Shown: positions 46,677 to 59,480, counted from the stretch's first letter. The stretch: 64,000 bases of DNA from Cycas panzhihuaensis (GCA_023213395.1 CM041465.1:115141741-115205740), one strand, 5' to 3'. The notes: a model not told the origin generated them from the letters alone. A program made the numbers and translations.

Positions 46677-49441
46677 TGGTATTAAAGTCTAAGGTTCAAA
46701 TCCTTAAGGGTAACATTTTGGAGCTTATTCATTCCATTTCTTAGAACCTTATCGAATTATTTTTTGAGGAACCTCTTTTGTGCCTGATTAGTGACATGTT
46801 TATTAATCATTTGGAGGATCATTTCAAGATTTTTAAAGTTATTTAATGTTGCATTTTTATGTACATATTTAGGACTAGTTTCATTATATTTTGAGATATA
46901 TTTAGGGCTATTTTATCACAAATTTTAGTCACTTTTAAGGGGCTATTTTTAATTTTTTGAAGCCTATTTTAGAGTACTTTTAAAGCTATCTGAAGCTTGG
47001 TTTAAGCTACTCATAATGGATAATTTATATGTATGCATTACCAAAATAATATTGCTTGTAGGTTCTTTATGGTGAAGTCTACAATTAAAAGAAATATTAC
47101 TTCTTTTATGTAAATTCCAATTGCTGTGTAGCTATCTCTTTTATATATTAGTGGATAAATTGCAAAAGGGATTGTTAATAGTAGTTAAATGAGTTTCATT
47201 TGGCTATTCAAAAATCAAAAGTGACTCTATATTTATAAAAGAAATATTTAAATGAGCAACTTATTCTTTCAATAAAATAAAAAATATATTTGTAGTTTTT
47301 TGGCCTATGTTTTATGTATTAAAGGAAAAAAGAGAGAGTAGATCTTAACTCTAGTTATAGACCTATTTACCCTGCAGAAGATGTCTATATACTATTAAAA
47401 AAAAATATTTTATGGTAGTTTTAACCTCAATTTGGAGGCTTTTATAGGTGTCCTATCTCAAGGATCTGTTACCAGATTTGAGGTCACCAAAATATTTTGT
47501 CTAACATCTCTTATATAAAACTAAAAAAGAAGGCCTTCCTCAAAAAATATATATTTATTATTGAGGGTTTGAAAATTTTAGTTAATATATCATTGTCTTT
47601 CTCCTTATCTTTAAGCATTAACAACCCTTAGGAGTCTTATATCAGTTACATAGCCAGGTTTTATAGTACCAAAGTCCATAGCATTCTCTAGGTATGGAGG
47701 ATGAAGGATAAACATGAATCTTCTTACTCACTATGTCCATAGATACCCCAGTCTATATCAATTAAAAAATGTAGTTGTAGCTGTAGAGGCTAATATAAAG
47801 ACCTCAACATCTTCCATGGATACTCCAAATAAAGGTGTAACTATGAGAAGGATCACAACCAAAGCCATCTATGATCTATACATAGACTATTGTACATTAA
47901 CAAAAAGCCTACCCAAAGCTTAAATAGAGATATAATATGTAGATGCAACCAATGAAATCAATGCTATAGAGACTTCTAGATGAATTTCTCCTATAATAAA
48001 GAAAAACTTTGCTCATTATTATTTAAGCAATCTATCTTTTATTTTTTATTATCACCATGGAGTATTTGATCTATTGTTAATGAATTAGTACATGGAGGTA
48101 GAGAATTCAATTAGTATTTGATCATCTTTGATCGTCATCTTGGAGTATTTAATTTGTTACTCAATGAATTAGTGCTTGTAAAAAGAGCCATAAAAAGACT
48201 CGATGGAGAGATCATCATCATCGCTGTAATATAGAAATAATGGTGGCTAAAATATTAATGCCAATATAGAGAAAAAAAATGGTGTTCTAAGAAATTGATG
48301 TAAACAAACCCTAAATACTAAGGGCATCTTTTACTTTTATCAAAGGTTTAAGTTTTGGGGTATATTTTTTTTTAATATTGGCAGATGCTAAAGATTATAA
48401 AATTTGATTAATCCTATTTGCATTTTAAAAAATGATTCAATCTAGTTAATTTTAATTTGGAGTCTGCAACCCCCTAGCTTGTTTAGCCCTTGGTTATATG
48501 GAGTGCTTATATGACCTTCAACTAACCATCAAAAGGGGCTAAGTCCCTAACTTTCAATTTTCATGGAGTCACTTTTAGTTTTTTGGATAGAAATTCAACA
48601 TATGAAGTCTGTTTTTAGTCTTGTTAGTTACATTGGATTCATAATTGTGAGATATTTCATTTAATAGTTCACTTTATAACATTTGGAGCTGATTTGATGC
48701 AGAAAATTTAACTTAAAGTTAAAATTTTTCTTCATTTTTTTAGCATTTTTAGGCATATACATGTAATTTTTATGATTCCATGTTATTTGTTATACATTTC
48801 ATTGATATGATGTACCCTGAATGGGGGGGATAACATGTGTGAAGGCTTATTTTAGGCTCTAAAGAACCCATTTTACATAAAATTTATCATTTAAGAGAGT
48901 CATTCATATTGTATTTTAATCACATCTATTTTAAGTCATAATTATGACATTTATTGCTAAAATTTTAGCCTATAATGGCATATTATAAGCCTATAGTGGT
49001 ATGACGTAAGTCCATAGTGGTATGATATAGCCTATAGAGGCATGATTTTATCCCATAGAGGAAATTTAAGGCCATAGTACCAATATAGATCCATTTAAAG
49101 CTGCTTATATTATCCCATTTAAGCAAGAGGTGGGACCTCTTTTCAACTACTTTTGTATTTCTTCATCAGCTCACTTATTCAACCACATGGGATGGTGTGT
49201 TATAAGAGTGAAGATAGCTTAGTACTGATTGAATCATGTATCTAAAGGAGGTTCCTATTCAACTAGTAGTTGTAGCGGCTAGTTACCTATGCATTTTAGT
49301 AGATGGATTTTTCTTCATACAGACATCGGCAACAAATTATATTATTGTAATAGCTTATGATCTATCATTTATTTAAAGACTCAATACTTATTTCTTATGT
49401 GACATTTAATCTTATGTAATTATCTATTATATGGGGGGAAA
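46677..49441 (+). other. Interior of the LARD-like element
   Basis: AT-rich, no recognisable protein. It contains degenerate tandem copies of CCTATAGTGGTATGA-like words at about 48,968-49,080 and several oligo-T/A runs. The ORF at 47,714-47,923 is probably chance. Confidence 0.7.
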
Positions 49442-49757
49442 GATTAGGTGTAATACCTAGTTATATAATTATCCCTACCTACACTCTTTTTACATTTATT
49501 TATATTATTATATTTAAGGTTTTGAGCCAAAAATAGATGTCTTATACCTTTAAGATTGACCAATAAGGGTTCTCTTATTAATGGTAAGCTTGTACTATAA
49601 GTATGCACATTATTCTTTATTCTAATTCAGGTTTATCCATTCTTTCATCTCTTATGTTAACTTGTATATACTTCATCTTCCTTGTGCTTCATTGTTATAT
49701 CATTCACTCACTATTATACTTCATGTCTTGTATGCATAACATATTATTTTTCTAATA
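49442..49757 (+). repeat. LARD-like element 3' LTR
   Basis: Starts GATTAGGTGTAAT (TG mutated) and ends TTTTTCTAATA. The ATTAG target duplication follows. By eye it differs from the 5' LTR at well over 10% of sites, so the insertion is old. Confidence 0.9.
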
Positions 49758-50205
49758 ATTAGTCATGCTGGTAATTGAATAAGCCCTTTGGTTTATAGAC
49801 TTACCTAAGAGCCTATAAAGACAATTATCCCTTACACCTTCTATGATCATCTTTCCTTCTTGATCATTGATGAAGGCTTTCATGTCCTTAAAAAGAATAC
49901 TCATTCCATTATCCTTAATTTGTATGATAGAGATTAGATTCATTTTCAAGCTTGACATATATAATACATTCTCCATATAGTAACCACTATAATCAAGATA
50001 ATCACAAGGGCTTCTACTATGCCTTTTACAATTAGAACATTCTTATCACCTAAAATAATTGTATGTCTAATGGCTTCCTATATATATCTGAACCAATTTA
50101 GTCTACCTATCATATGTCTAGTGGCACCTAAGTCAATATACCACACATCACTAGATCTCTTTTCATGTTGCTAACCAACATGTAATAGATAGGGGTTTGA
50201 GGTAG
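49758..50205 (-). pseudogene. pol: Copia-BD protease fragment
   Basis: The minus strand reads VWYIDLGATRHMIGR near 50,115-50,165, the copia protease motif with Asp-Leu-Gly in place of Asp-Ser/Thr-Gly. The open stretch 49,752-49,976 follows with VLYMSSLKMNLISIIQIKD and DNCLYRLLGK. Its left end joins the GAG-pre-integrase piece across the LARD-like insertion. To the right homology ends near 50,205 and no gag is seen. Confidence 0.85.
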
Positions 50206-50645
50206 TTGGTTAGAGCTGAAAAATAAGCACCTTTCACCCATATTTCAATGCAAAATAGCCAAGAATAACAAAAAATGAGTGGATATTAAATAGCCCTTAG
50301 ATAATACACACTTATTTTATTACTTAGAACAAAAAAATGATCCTTAGTTCATTATGTAGAGTGTTGGAAAATTAAGTTAAAACATCTAACACTATGCAGG
50401 GAGTTGAAATCACTCCATATGACCATGTTTATTATGAATAACACTAAAATATACAATGAAGATGTGTTTTCTATTTAGTTAAATGACCCATTATTAACTT
50501 AGAAAAAGGCTTAGTCCCTTTATAGATTATATATCCTTGGGCTAACATGAGGTGCGGGGGGGGGGGGCTTAAGACTTTAAATCATAATTAAAAATAATTT
50601 AATGAATCAAATATTTATAATACAAAAAAAAAAAAATCCTTAGTG

Positions 50646-50691
50646 TTTGGTCAACAGTGATTTGTCTCTATGTGACACCATGTTGATCAAA
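50646..50691. repeat. Inverted repeat, 11-bp arms
   Basis: TTTGGTCAACA (50,646-50,656) and TGTTGATCAAA (50,681-50,691) pair with one G/T mismatch around a 24-base loop. Confidence 0.7.
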
Positions 50692-51469
50692 TTCCATAAT
50701 GTATCAATTCATTATAATGATTGGTTGCTCATCCTTTGCACTAGGCATCTATTTTAATCTACCTAGTCATGTCATCTAGTTATCAAGGTCTCATCTAGTT
50801 AGATTATCTAATTATTAGAGTGGCATAGAAGAGATGACACCAGCCTACTCTCCTATTAATCCAATGAAGTAGACACTAAGGACTTTTAATTTTGGCAAAT
50901 GGAGTTTCTTCATTCTAGTGTTACAATCTATTCATCAATGCCTATAATGCATCTCAACCATGTCATATTACTTGTTGATTCAATTGTAGCTTATGCAACT
51001 ATTGAATTCACCATATTTTTGATTTAATAAACCTTCCATTAGATTTATGCTTAAATATAAGTCATTACATTTATTTGGCCTTTCCTAAATATGACCCAAA
51101 AACCTATTAATTGTTGGGCATTGCCATATGCTTCCATTATTGACTAGCAACATGATTTTTTAAAGTAGTAGACCTCTAGTTTACCTTTTTCATCTTCTCA
51201 TGGACTGCCATGTAATAGTTCAATGATGTCTCTATTTCTTTGTTGTCTAGTACATTCAAGTCTATGATGGATTAACCTTTCCACATAGATGACATGTTAA
51301 GCATGATGATTGCCAATAATGAGATATCATCAACTTTTTAGGAGACTAATTTGTATCATGATGCAGAAGAAGTAACCAAATGACTAATCTATATGAGTAT
51401 GAGCCCAATCATTATGGAAAGTTACATGTGGATAGTTCCTTTAATGAAGAGGGTGTAAAGAAATTTGTA

Positions 51470-52060
51470 AATTATTGGATGTGGGAATGTTAAGAGGTTG
51501 ACCCATAACATTCCCTTTTCCTAGGAACAAATTCTTCCCTTAGTGAGATGTGGAGAAGTGTCGGTTAAATATTTGTGGATTTTTTTCTTTATAATAGAAT
51601 ATATTGCCACCGACTAATTGGCACAATCCACAAACCAATGGACTAAGTAGAACAACACCAAAAATCTACTAAATTTCATAGATATAGTATTAAACTAATA
51701 TATGGTAATCATCACAGTTAAACTAGGTTAGAGGTGTCAACTTCCTCTTATTTAACATCCTTCTTTACTCCTATCAAAGCTTATTGGCCCCAACATTATA
51801 ACACTAATCATTTAAAGGAATTTATATTCAATTAGATGGTATGGATAAATAACCTATGCTTAGAGTTGGTAGTGCATCTAATTCAGTTGGTGTCAAAAGG
51901 AAATAATTATCTTCTTTACAAGAATATGCTAGCTCAAAGAGCATGATGGTGGGGATTGCTAATAATGCATGGCTTGTGGCAAGTGCAAAGAATAGAACAG
52001 ACAACCATTTTTTGAAAGATTGGACTTCAAATAATAAAAATGTGAATGGACTTAGAGACA
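51470..52060 (+). other. Possible remnant of a gypsy integrase
   Basis: Contains NPQTNG near 51,630, like the YHPQTDG motif of gypsy integrases, and a VNFLLF block near 51,735 where W-x-x-L-L-P-x-A-E-F would be expected. Stops and frameshifts are dense and the spacing is imperfect, so this could be chance. Confidence 0.25.
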
Positions 52061-54547
52061 ATATTTCTATTGCTTAAATGTGCCCTAATCCAATTCTTGA
52101 CCCAACACCATCCATACCTTGAAGGCTATAATTTATGTAAACTCATAGGAGGAATTCTGTGTTTCAATAAAACTTGGCCTCTTGACATGTATTTGATTTA
52201 TATTAGTAAGTTTTGAAATGTTATATGTGATTTCATAGAAGATGATTAATAGATTTTGTTTGATCATAGGTTAGGCTATGTTTTGTTGAAGTGATTTATG
52301 AAATTTAATTAATGAAGTATGGTTAATGATGATGGTGTAACTTGTATTTTTGCTATTATCCACCAATGATGTAAACTATGGCACTAAAATTTTCTTTCAT
52401 GATTAATTTAACCTCATGTTTCCCTAAAAAATTATTATTTTTGCCTTATTTTCAAGATTTTACCCAAATTTTGTTATTGGTTAACTTTTTGGGCTTCACC
52501 TAATTATGGGCTTATCTACTCGTTAATGAAGCCATTTTTATGATTAGATCCTCATTTGATACTAATTTTTTTATATTGTTGATCCATTGCCAAAAATATG
52601 ACCTGCCATATTTTTAGAATAAAGTTACATTTTTGGTAGGTAAAAAATATGACCGATCATGTTTTTTATTGTTATGTAAGGAAAACTTGGGTAATGTACC
52701 AAAATTTTACATGCAACCACCCAGATTTAGTGGAATTCGATTCTCTCAATGCCTAGAATTGCTTTGGAGTCTTTATTAGTTGGGAGTTGATAGTTTAGTA
52801 GTGATTTTGCTTAGCTTTGGTGGGATTGTTTGGAGATTTCTTGAAGACTATTGATGTGAGACTGAAACTTGATCTCTTTGAAGACTTTTAGGTGAAATCT
52901 TAAAGGAGTTTTATTTCTATGTTGTTGCTATTTAACTATTGATGGTTTGAGCTTTTATTTTATTGGATTTTCATCAAGTTTTATGCTTTAAACTTCTTTT
53001 GACTTGGCAAGATCTTTCTTATTATATTTCTAACTTGTTTCATAGTGCTTTAAAGGTGATTTTGGCTTAGAAAATTTTCTTTCTTTGGCTAATTATTCTA
53101 GTACTCTCATATTATTTTTGGATACTAAAATGTGCATTGAAAGGTTATCCCTTTGTGGGGTTCCTTAAGGATAGACTAGGGTGGAGCATGGTCATCTCTC
53201 CACCATATATCTAGCTATCCCTTCCCACTCTCTTATAGCAGTTTATATTTTAGTTGGTTTACTGCTCTTTTTGGCATTTGTGGGATCTAGTTTGGGCTCT
53301 TTTGATAGGTGTTTTTCCTTCTTTGATTTACTTTAAAGAAAAGTTTATAGAAGAGTTGGTCAACTGAAAGAAAATCTAGTCAATCTAAGGCATTCTTCAC
53401 AATAGGAAAGAAATTCTTTTTCTTATATATTTGTTCTTGCATTTACTTTTATTTTCAAGTTGGTTTCTTTACTTTGGGAATGAAAAGTTAAGAATATTAC
53501 ATGGTAAAACATCTTTATTTTTTTAATTTTGCAAAGGGTTCAAGGATCCTTTTGGAGTTCTTACTACTCCAATTGTAATAGAACCATTGGGACTAGTTTT
53601 ATGTTAATGTTATTATTTATATTTGTGGTTTTTTATCATCTCATAGGTCTAAAAATTATCAAAAAATAGTAGTAGTATCTTTTTAGAATCTCTTTTCTTT
53701 ATGTATTATTCATCACCCTATTTTAAAGAATTAGTTGCATACATGAAGGATGAAGTATGTTGATTAATTTTGCTTGTTAATTGATCTCTTTGAAGATCTT
53801 GTATAAAGGTCATATAGTAAATTTCAAATTTTGGTAGCATTATTCCTTTTGAAGTGAAGTGTGCATATTGCATATAGGAAATCTATTTCATAGTTGCATG
53901 TGCATCTTTTATTTTGAAAATAAAAGAGACAAAAAGAAAACTTGCGTACATTGTTTCTAGTTTGTTTACTTTTGATTAAAAAAAAAAAAAAAAGGTTTAT
54001 GTGAGTTTGATCTTGTAGTCTCTTTGGTTGTATAGATTTATCTTGCTCTCTTAGTTTTACCTCTTTGCTATCATATTAAAATCTAGAAAGAAGAATAAAA
54101 CTCAAAGGACAATAAAAAGAAAGACAAACAAAGTGAATACAAACTAAGACAAGGAACCAAAATAAGATAAACCACCTTTTTATTGGCTTACCCTCTCTTA
54201 CATCTAAGTAGAACCCAAAAGGTTAAAACGATTACATGAGAGGAATCCCTAAGAAGGACATTGAGGATACTATCAGTGCTCCAAACTTATAACTCCTTCA
54301 TTAAGTCATACAGGTTAGTGGATTCCATCACTCCATTTCATATCCATGCCTTTCATCATATTCATTCACACTTTGTTAGATAGCACTACTAAGTGAAGAC
54401 TCCTTCTTAGGAGTTGGGCAAAGATGGTCCCTTAGGTATTCTCGAACTTTGTATCTTCTAATTTTAATTAAAATAAGAAATGAGAGATATTAAGTTTAGG
54501 TCCTCCCAAGAACCCACAACTATCTTTCTAGCGACCATACTAGGGAG

Positions 54548-55850
54548 CCACCATTTATCCTTAAGTAAAGCTATGGAAATAACAACACCTACTCCCAGGA
54601 GCTCATTAAGACTTTAAGGTATTTTGTATGATTCTCAAATACGCCCATTATACTTTGGTGATGATGTTTCATCATCTTATGTTAAATCTTCATAACTTCA
54701 AGCACATAACATATATGTTTATCCTCTTGAAGATTCAATCCAATTATACAACATGCTAGTGGAGTAGGAATATCTAGAACCTTCTCAATACCTCAGTGAT
54801 TCTTCTTTTGTGGATCCTTATTTCACATAAGAAGAACCACCTTTGGGTTAGCTACATCAATATTTCCTTGAGTTAATCCTTACTAGGATCCCTACCCCAC
54901 TACACATGCCTGATTACCATGACTTGTTTTACCTGAAGACTTATACCATATCATCTCTATCATAATATATCAAATCGATCCCTTAGGTGAAGACTATGAG
55001 TTGATTAAGGTAGACCCCCCACCTGATGCCATATGGTCTCCTCACCCTTCTTATCCTCCTTCACTAAGACCTATGTCATGACCTCATTCCCTGCCTTTGG
55101 AAGAAGTTGATGACTATAAATTGACTGATTCATAACCTCATCAATCTTCTCCTAGGCAATAAGCTCAGATTCATTCTTTACATTCCATATCTCCTACTCA
55201 TGGAGGTGATACCACCATTGTTACTCATGGCAACCCAAGTGGTAATGGCCTCACCTAGTTTATGACTGATTCATTCTTACTCCACTAGGATTGCCTCTTC
55301 ACGTCTCATTTCTTCTACCACCCAAGTACCCCCTCTTGCATCACATACCATTTGGTCCTATAGTGCTAGACCTCACTCACCATTCCCAAGAGCATCTAAT
55401 ATGATTTCCTCATCACAACATATTTCTCATATTTATTTAGCTTATCCTCATACTTCAACAGGACAATCACAACCTTTAAGGACTTCTAATCCCACTTCTT
55501 TTTTATATATTCTTAGATATACTTCCTAATCTAACCCCTTCTACACTTTTAATTCAAGTTTCTCTCAAAACTGTATACCTCAAACCAACTATGTGGTTAA
55601 CCCTACAGTGTGGTTTGCTCCCCCCTCTACTCTCCCACTTCATGATATTTTATAACAATAACTGTAATTATAACAACCTATTATCCAACATCCTTACCTC
55701 AACATCCTATTACATTGAGGCCAAGGAGGCCCTTCCTAGATTATATGAAGTCTCCCTTCCCGCGGGAGGTCTTGTTGTCACTTATGCCTCCATTCCTTCC
55801 CGAGTTACCAATTTTTTTGGCGACTCTTCTTAAGACCCTGCTTCCCATAT
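54548..55850 (+). pseudogene. gag: Gypsy-4 leader and proline-rich gag N-terminus
   Basis: Non-coding leader, then a Pro/Ser/His/Tyr-rich stretch with many stops from about 54,740, resembling the N-terminal gag region of Gypsy-2 (42,150-42,734). An 80-residue open piece at 55,591-55,833 has no motif. The start codon cannot be fixed. Confidence 0.5.
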
Positions 55851-56600
55851 ATAGGCATTTGCACATCTTACATAGATTTTATGCCATATGACTATGTTAT
55901 GATGTACTTATATCCTAAATCACTTCAAGGTGATGCCTTGAAGTGGTTTTACCATCTCCCTTTAGCTTCCTTTTTCTCATCTTAATAATTAGTTGACTTC
56001 TTTATCAATTATTTTGATGTAGTGAAACAGTTCAAGTCAGGCATTAAATATTTGTTGGCCATTAAGTAGAATCATGATGAGATTTCAAGGGAGTTTGTTA
56101 GGAGGTTTCAAGACCAAGTACATGCTTGTCACTCATATGTTGACCCTAGTTTATTATTCAATCTATTTACTAATGCGTTGAGGCCTAATGTACACTTAGA
56201 AGTTTTAAAATTGGGCCCTTAAACATATGAAGAAGCAGTTGATCAATATCTAGCCCTAGAAACATTTGAAATTCAAGTGGGTATTAAGAAGATTGGGAAG
56301 TCTATACCTTCAAAAGAAACAATTCAAACTATGAAGGCTTCCCATCCTGAACCCACTTATGATAATCTCACTTCTTTAATTAGATCGTTAGAATGCATAA
56401 TCAATACCAAGTTGCGTGTTGATCCTCGTTCTCAAAGTCACCCTTCCCAAGAGACCAAAGTCATTCACCTTACTAAGGGGAGGAAGAAATAAGATCCTCC
56501 CCTACCTCCTCCTTCTTTTAGGAAGATAAAATGATGCTCATATCATCAAACAAATGTATATGGTAGAAGTGAGTGCTGAATAGTTCAAAATGCAAATCAA
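55851..56600 (+). pseudogene. gag: Gypsy-4 gag capsid core and zinc knuckle
   Basis: Core with YPKSLQGDALKWFYHLPLAS (about 55,910-55,970), FINYFDVV, RRFQDQVHACHS, and FTNALRPNVHLEVLKLGP near 56,165-56,220, aligning with Gypsy-1 gag. The knuckle at 56,533-56,577 has Trp to stop (TGA), then C-S-Y-H-Q-T-N-V-Y-G-R-S-E-C, the Tat-type pattern with the second His as Tyr. Confidence 0.8.
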
Positions 56601-57059
56601 AATATAAGTGTTCAAATACACTGAGCTTCTAAGTCACCCCAAGACTAAATGATCCATAAGGATACATTACCTCAACATAATAACAAGATGAATAAATATG
56701 ATAAAGGCAAATACAAGTAGGTGCAAGATGATGAAGGTGAACCTTTGACTTCTAATTCATCAAAAGACTACCACTCTCATAAATATCCCAATAAAAAGAA
56801 ATAACAAGCAATCCTTACCACCTCCTAATGGTGGGGATACCAAGAGAACCATAAACATGGTGGAGACTACAAAGAGTGTAGGTCCATCTAAATCATCCAA
56901 TGATTTAATGATAAGGAATCCTAACTCTTTACCACTAGTACCCCCTCGTCCCATCAGGTTTACATCCATTCCCTCTAGTTTAAAGGATGGATATTTCTCT
57001 TTAATAGAATAAATAAAGATAATTTTAGTAAGCCTATTAGTTATTAATTTACTAAAATG

Positions 57060-57570
57060 TTTCCCCATGAAATGTCAACTTCTATTTGATGCATTAGGAG
57101 TTCTTTTGATAGTGTCTTCACCTACTTTTATGCCTTTTTTCAAACTTTCTACCATATCTAGTCATTCTACCCATGCATTGAATGACATTCCCCTATTTTA
57201 TATTGAGATTATGAAGGATGATATCAACATCAAGTGGGTTATTATTGACAAGGGATCATCCATCAATGTAATTCATCTTCATCTTGTTGAGGATCTAGAG
57301 ATTTCTATTTTTGACCTATACAAGTAGATTTGCCAAGGGTATGATAAGAATCACAAGGTACCCTTAGGTCAAGTCACTCTTCCTCTTATATTAGAGAAAA
57401 AGATAGTTCTCACTGAGCTTACCATTATCGACTTAGACTTAGAATATAATATACTTTTGAGTAGACCATAGATAACCCAAATGGTAGTGATTTGTTCCTC
57501 CCTCTTTGGTGAACTTAGGTTCATCCATGAGGGACAATTAAAAATTATTAGCGAAAGACCAAACTAATTA
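57060..57570 (+). pseudogene. pol: Gypsy-4 aspartic protease
   Basis: The open piece 57,067-57,327 includes IKWVIIDKGSSINVIHLHLV, where Asp-Lys-Gly stands at the Asp-Ser/Thr-Gly active site. LDLEYNILLS follows near 57,430-57,465, the second conserved protease block. A stop at 57,325 and later ones break it. Confidence 0.75.
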
Positions 57571-58730
57571 AGCAATTAATTCCTCTTATTAAGACTTTTC
57601 TGGAACTTGGTGAATCCTCCAATTCTATAGAGCATTTCTTTTAATCACTTGGTTTAGGTTAGTACTTTGCTATTAAAGCCCCTCCTACCCAATCAGAGCT
57701 AAAGAATATGGATTTAGTTGAAACTATCCTTTATCATCATGCTCCCCATCTACTCTTGTTTTTTCTAACTTAACTGTTTGCTCTTCAATTTCTTTTTCTC
57801 CTATTTCTGATAAAGAAGTATCTTCTTGCTCCGTCGTATCTTATCAAGATCTACCCCCAATTGACCTTATTGGTACAAATCCTATTCACGCTCATTTCTT
57901 GCAAGTTTTATACTTGCTCTCAAGGGTAAATCTAGTAGTTCCTTCTATTACCACTTACTTTGTAACTACTTCTTCAAGTTTGGTTGAACATGATTCACGT
58001 GTTGATGCTCCCCCATCCTTCTCTTACTTCTTTTTCTTTAAAACATGGTTGAATAGACATGAGAGGAAGATGTTGTTACATTAATGGCTAGGCCTACAAT
58101 CAAGGGGTAAAGATACTGATTTATCTGATATAGGTCAAAATAGTCGTAAGACCTCCACTGTAGTACAGGAAGTTAATTCCATTTCCACTATCTCTTTTTC
58201 TACCTATCCTCGTGTGGATTCTTTTTCATCTTCTCTTATTCAAATACCTTGGTCTGACTAGGACCCTAGTGTGAATCATCATAAGTTCAATCAAGTTTTT
58301 TCTTTAGTTTGGGAGTTCGTAGATAGGCCTATCTTCTTTTCTCATGTTTCTTCGATCATGGAGTTTATTCCCACTTTTTCAAACTCTTTGATTGATCTGT
58401 CTTTACCCTTTATGTCTTTCTATCTATCTACTTTCTAATGTAAAAACCTTCTCATCAATCTCTTTTATTTGGATCATTTTGAGAATGATAAGGTGATTCT
58501 AGAGCATTTAGCAGGTTCATCTCTTGGTTCCCCTTATGGACATCATAAATTGGGTTTTCAAAGTGTTATACTTGATCATTCTCACCCCCAAGAGTCTATT
58601 TCTTCAATTGAGTCTACCTCTCCCCATTTCAAGGAAGGGGATGCGATGCTTATGGAACAAACCATTGATGTAGACTTGGAGATAGAAGGTATTCCTTAAA
58701 TTATTAAGTTGGGAGCTAGTTGTACCCCCT
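57571..58730 (+). other. Gypsy-4 protease-RT linker
   Basis: Ser/Thr/Pro-rich spacer with stops. LEHLAGSSLGSPYGHHKLGF at 58,500-58,560 matches the Gypsy-2 linker. Confidence 0.6.
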
Positions 58731-59480
58731 AAGAGATTGCCCAGTTTAAGGACCTCTTCCATGAGTTCCACTCAGTTTTCACATGGGACTATAAAGATAT
58801 GCAAGGCCTTGACTACCAAATTGTTGAAATTAACATTACAGTAATTCCTAGCATAAAACCCAAATGTAAAAAATAATATGATATCTACCCACACCTCTCC
58901 CTTTACACTAAGTAAGAGGTATAGTAGTTGTTAGAAGTTGGATTCATCAAGAGTATTGACTATTCTCAATGGGTCTTTAATATAGTTCCCATGGTGAAGA
59001 AGAATGGTACAATTTAAATTTGCATTGACTTTTGTGACATCAATGATACATGTCCCAAAGATAATTTTTGTCTTCCCTTTCTTAACCAAAATTGGGATCA
59101 GATGGCTAGTTTTAAGGTAATATCCCTTATGGATGGTTTTTCTGGATATAATTATATTTTTATCATGCCTTATGACTGCCATGAGACTACTTTCACTACT
59201 CCTTGGGGTACCTTTATTTACAAAGTCATACTATTCAGATTAAAGAATGCTAGTGTGACGTATCAAAGGGCTATGGTCTACATTTTTTATGACTTGATTG
59301 ACAATATCATTATTATTTATCTAGATGATATGCTTACCCTTTCATGTAAGAGATTTGATCATTTATGTGATTTGAGAAACATTTTTGTAAGGTATAAAAA
59401 TTATTGTGTATGTCTAAACCCTTCCAAATGTGTTTTTGCCATTACATTAGGGAAGATATTGGGAAACATTATTTCTTAAG
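58731..59480 (+). pseudogene. pol: Gypsy-4 reverse transcriptase
   Basis: The N-terminal part (58,731-59,100) is frameshifted. The palm block is open at 59,102-59,479: SLMDGFSGYNYIFIMPYDCH, FTTPWGTFIYKVILFRLKNA, and catalytic YLDD at 59,318-59,329 (plant gypsy usually YIDD or YMDD). CLNPSKCVFAITLGKILG follows, the usual thumb block. Confidence 0.9.

Larger units (their letters stand above)
46361..49757 (+). mobile_element. Non-autonomous LTR element (LARD-like), 3.4 kb
   Basis: LTRs of equal length (316 bp: 46,361-46,676 and 49,442-49,757), iMet-type primer-binding site TGGTATTAAAGTC (46,677), polypurine GGGGGGAAA just before the 3' LTR, and a perfect target duplication ATTAG (46,356-46,360 and 49,758-49,762). 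The 2.77-kb interior has no gag or pol; the longest ORF is 69 residues (47,714-47,923) without motifs. It must have used proteins from another copia element. It is inserted in Copia-BD. Confidence 0.9.
10206..50205 (-). mobile_element. Copia-BD: one Ty1/copia element split into four pieces by nested insertions
   Basis: Four minus-strand fragments occur in the correct order for one copia element: 10,206-12,616, 28,449-28,539, 45,735-46,360 and 49,758-50,205. Each junction coincides with the outer end of an inserted element. At the Gypsy-2 junction the integrase frame continues from 45,740 to 28,534 once one copy of the CTAT(A/C) duplication is removed. At the 3.4-kb element the protease and GAG-pre-integrase fragments resume across ATTAG. 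The Gypsy-3 junction is less clean: about ten integrase codons are missing and no clear duplication is seen. The 5' gag and 5' LTR are not seen; homology stops near 50,205. Confidence 0.75.
50206..54528. other. Unclassified AT-rich block left of Gypsy-4
   Basis: No clear gene. Expected here are the missing Copia-BD gag and 5' LTR, the Gypsy-1 3' LTR and the Gypsy-4 5' LTR, but I could not delimit any of them. The part just before 54,528 should be the end of the Gypsy-4 5' LTR, because its primer-binding site follows. Other marks are an inverted repeat at 50,646-50,691, a G12 run at 50,556-50,567 and A-rich runs at 50,622 and 53,978. Confidence 0.5.

Noticed and set aside
50206-52100. Possible endogenous pararetrovirus sequence
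   Set aside because: No movement-protein, coat or RT motif was seen; the only hint is a weak gypsy-integrase-like PQTNG word.
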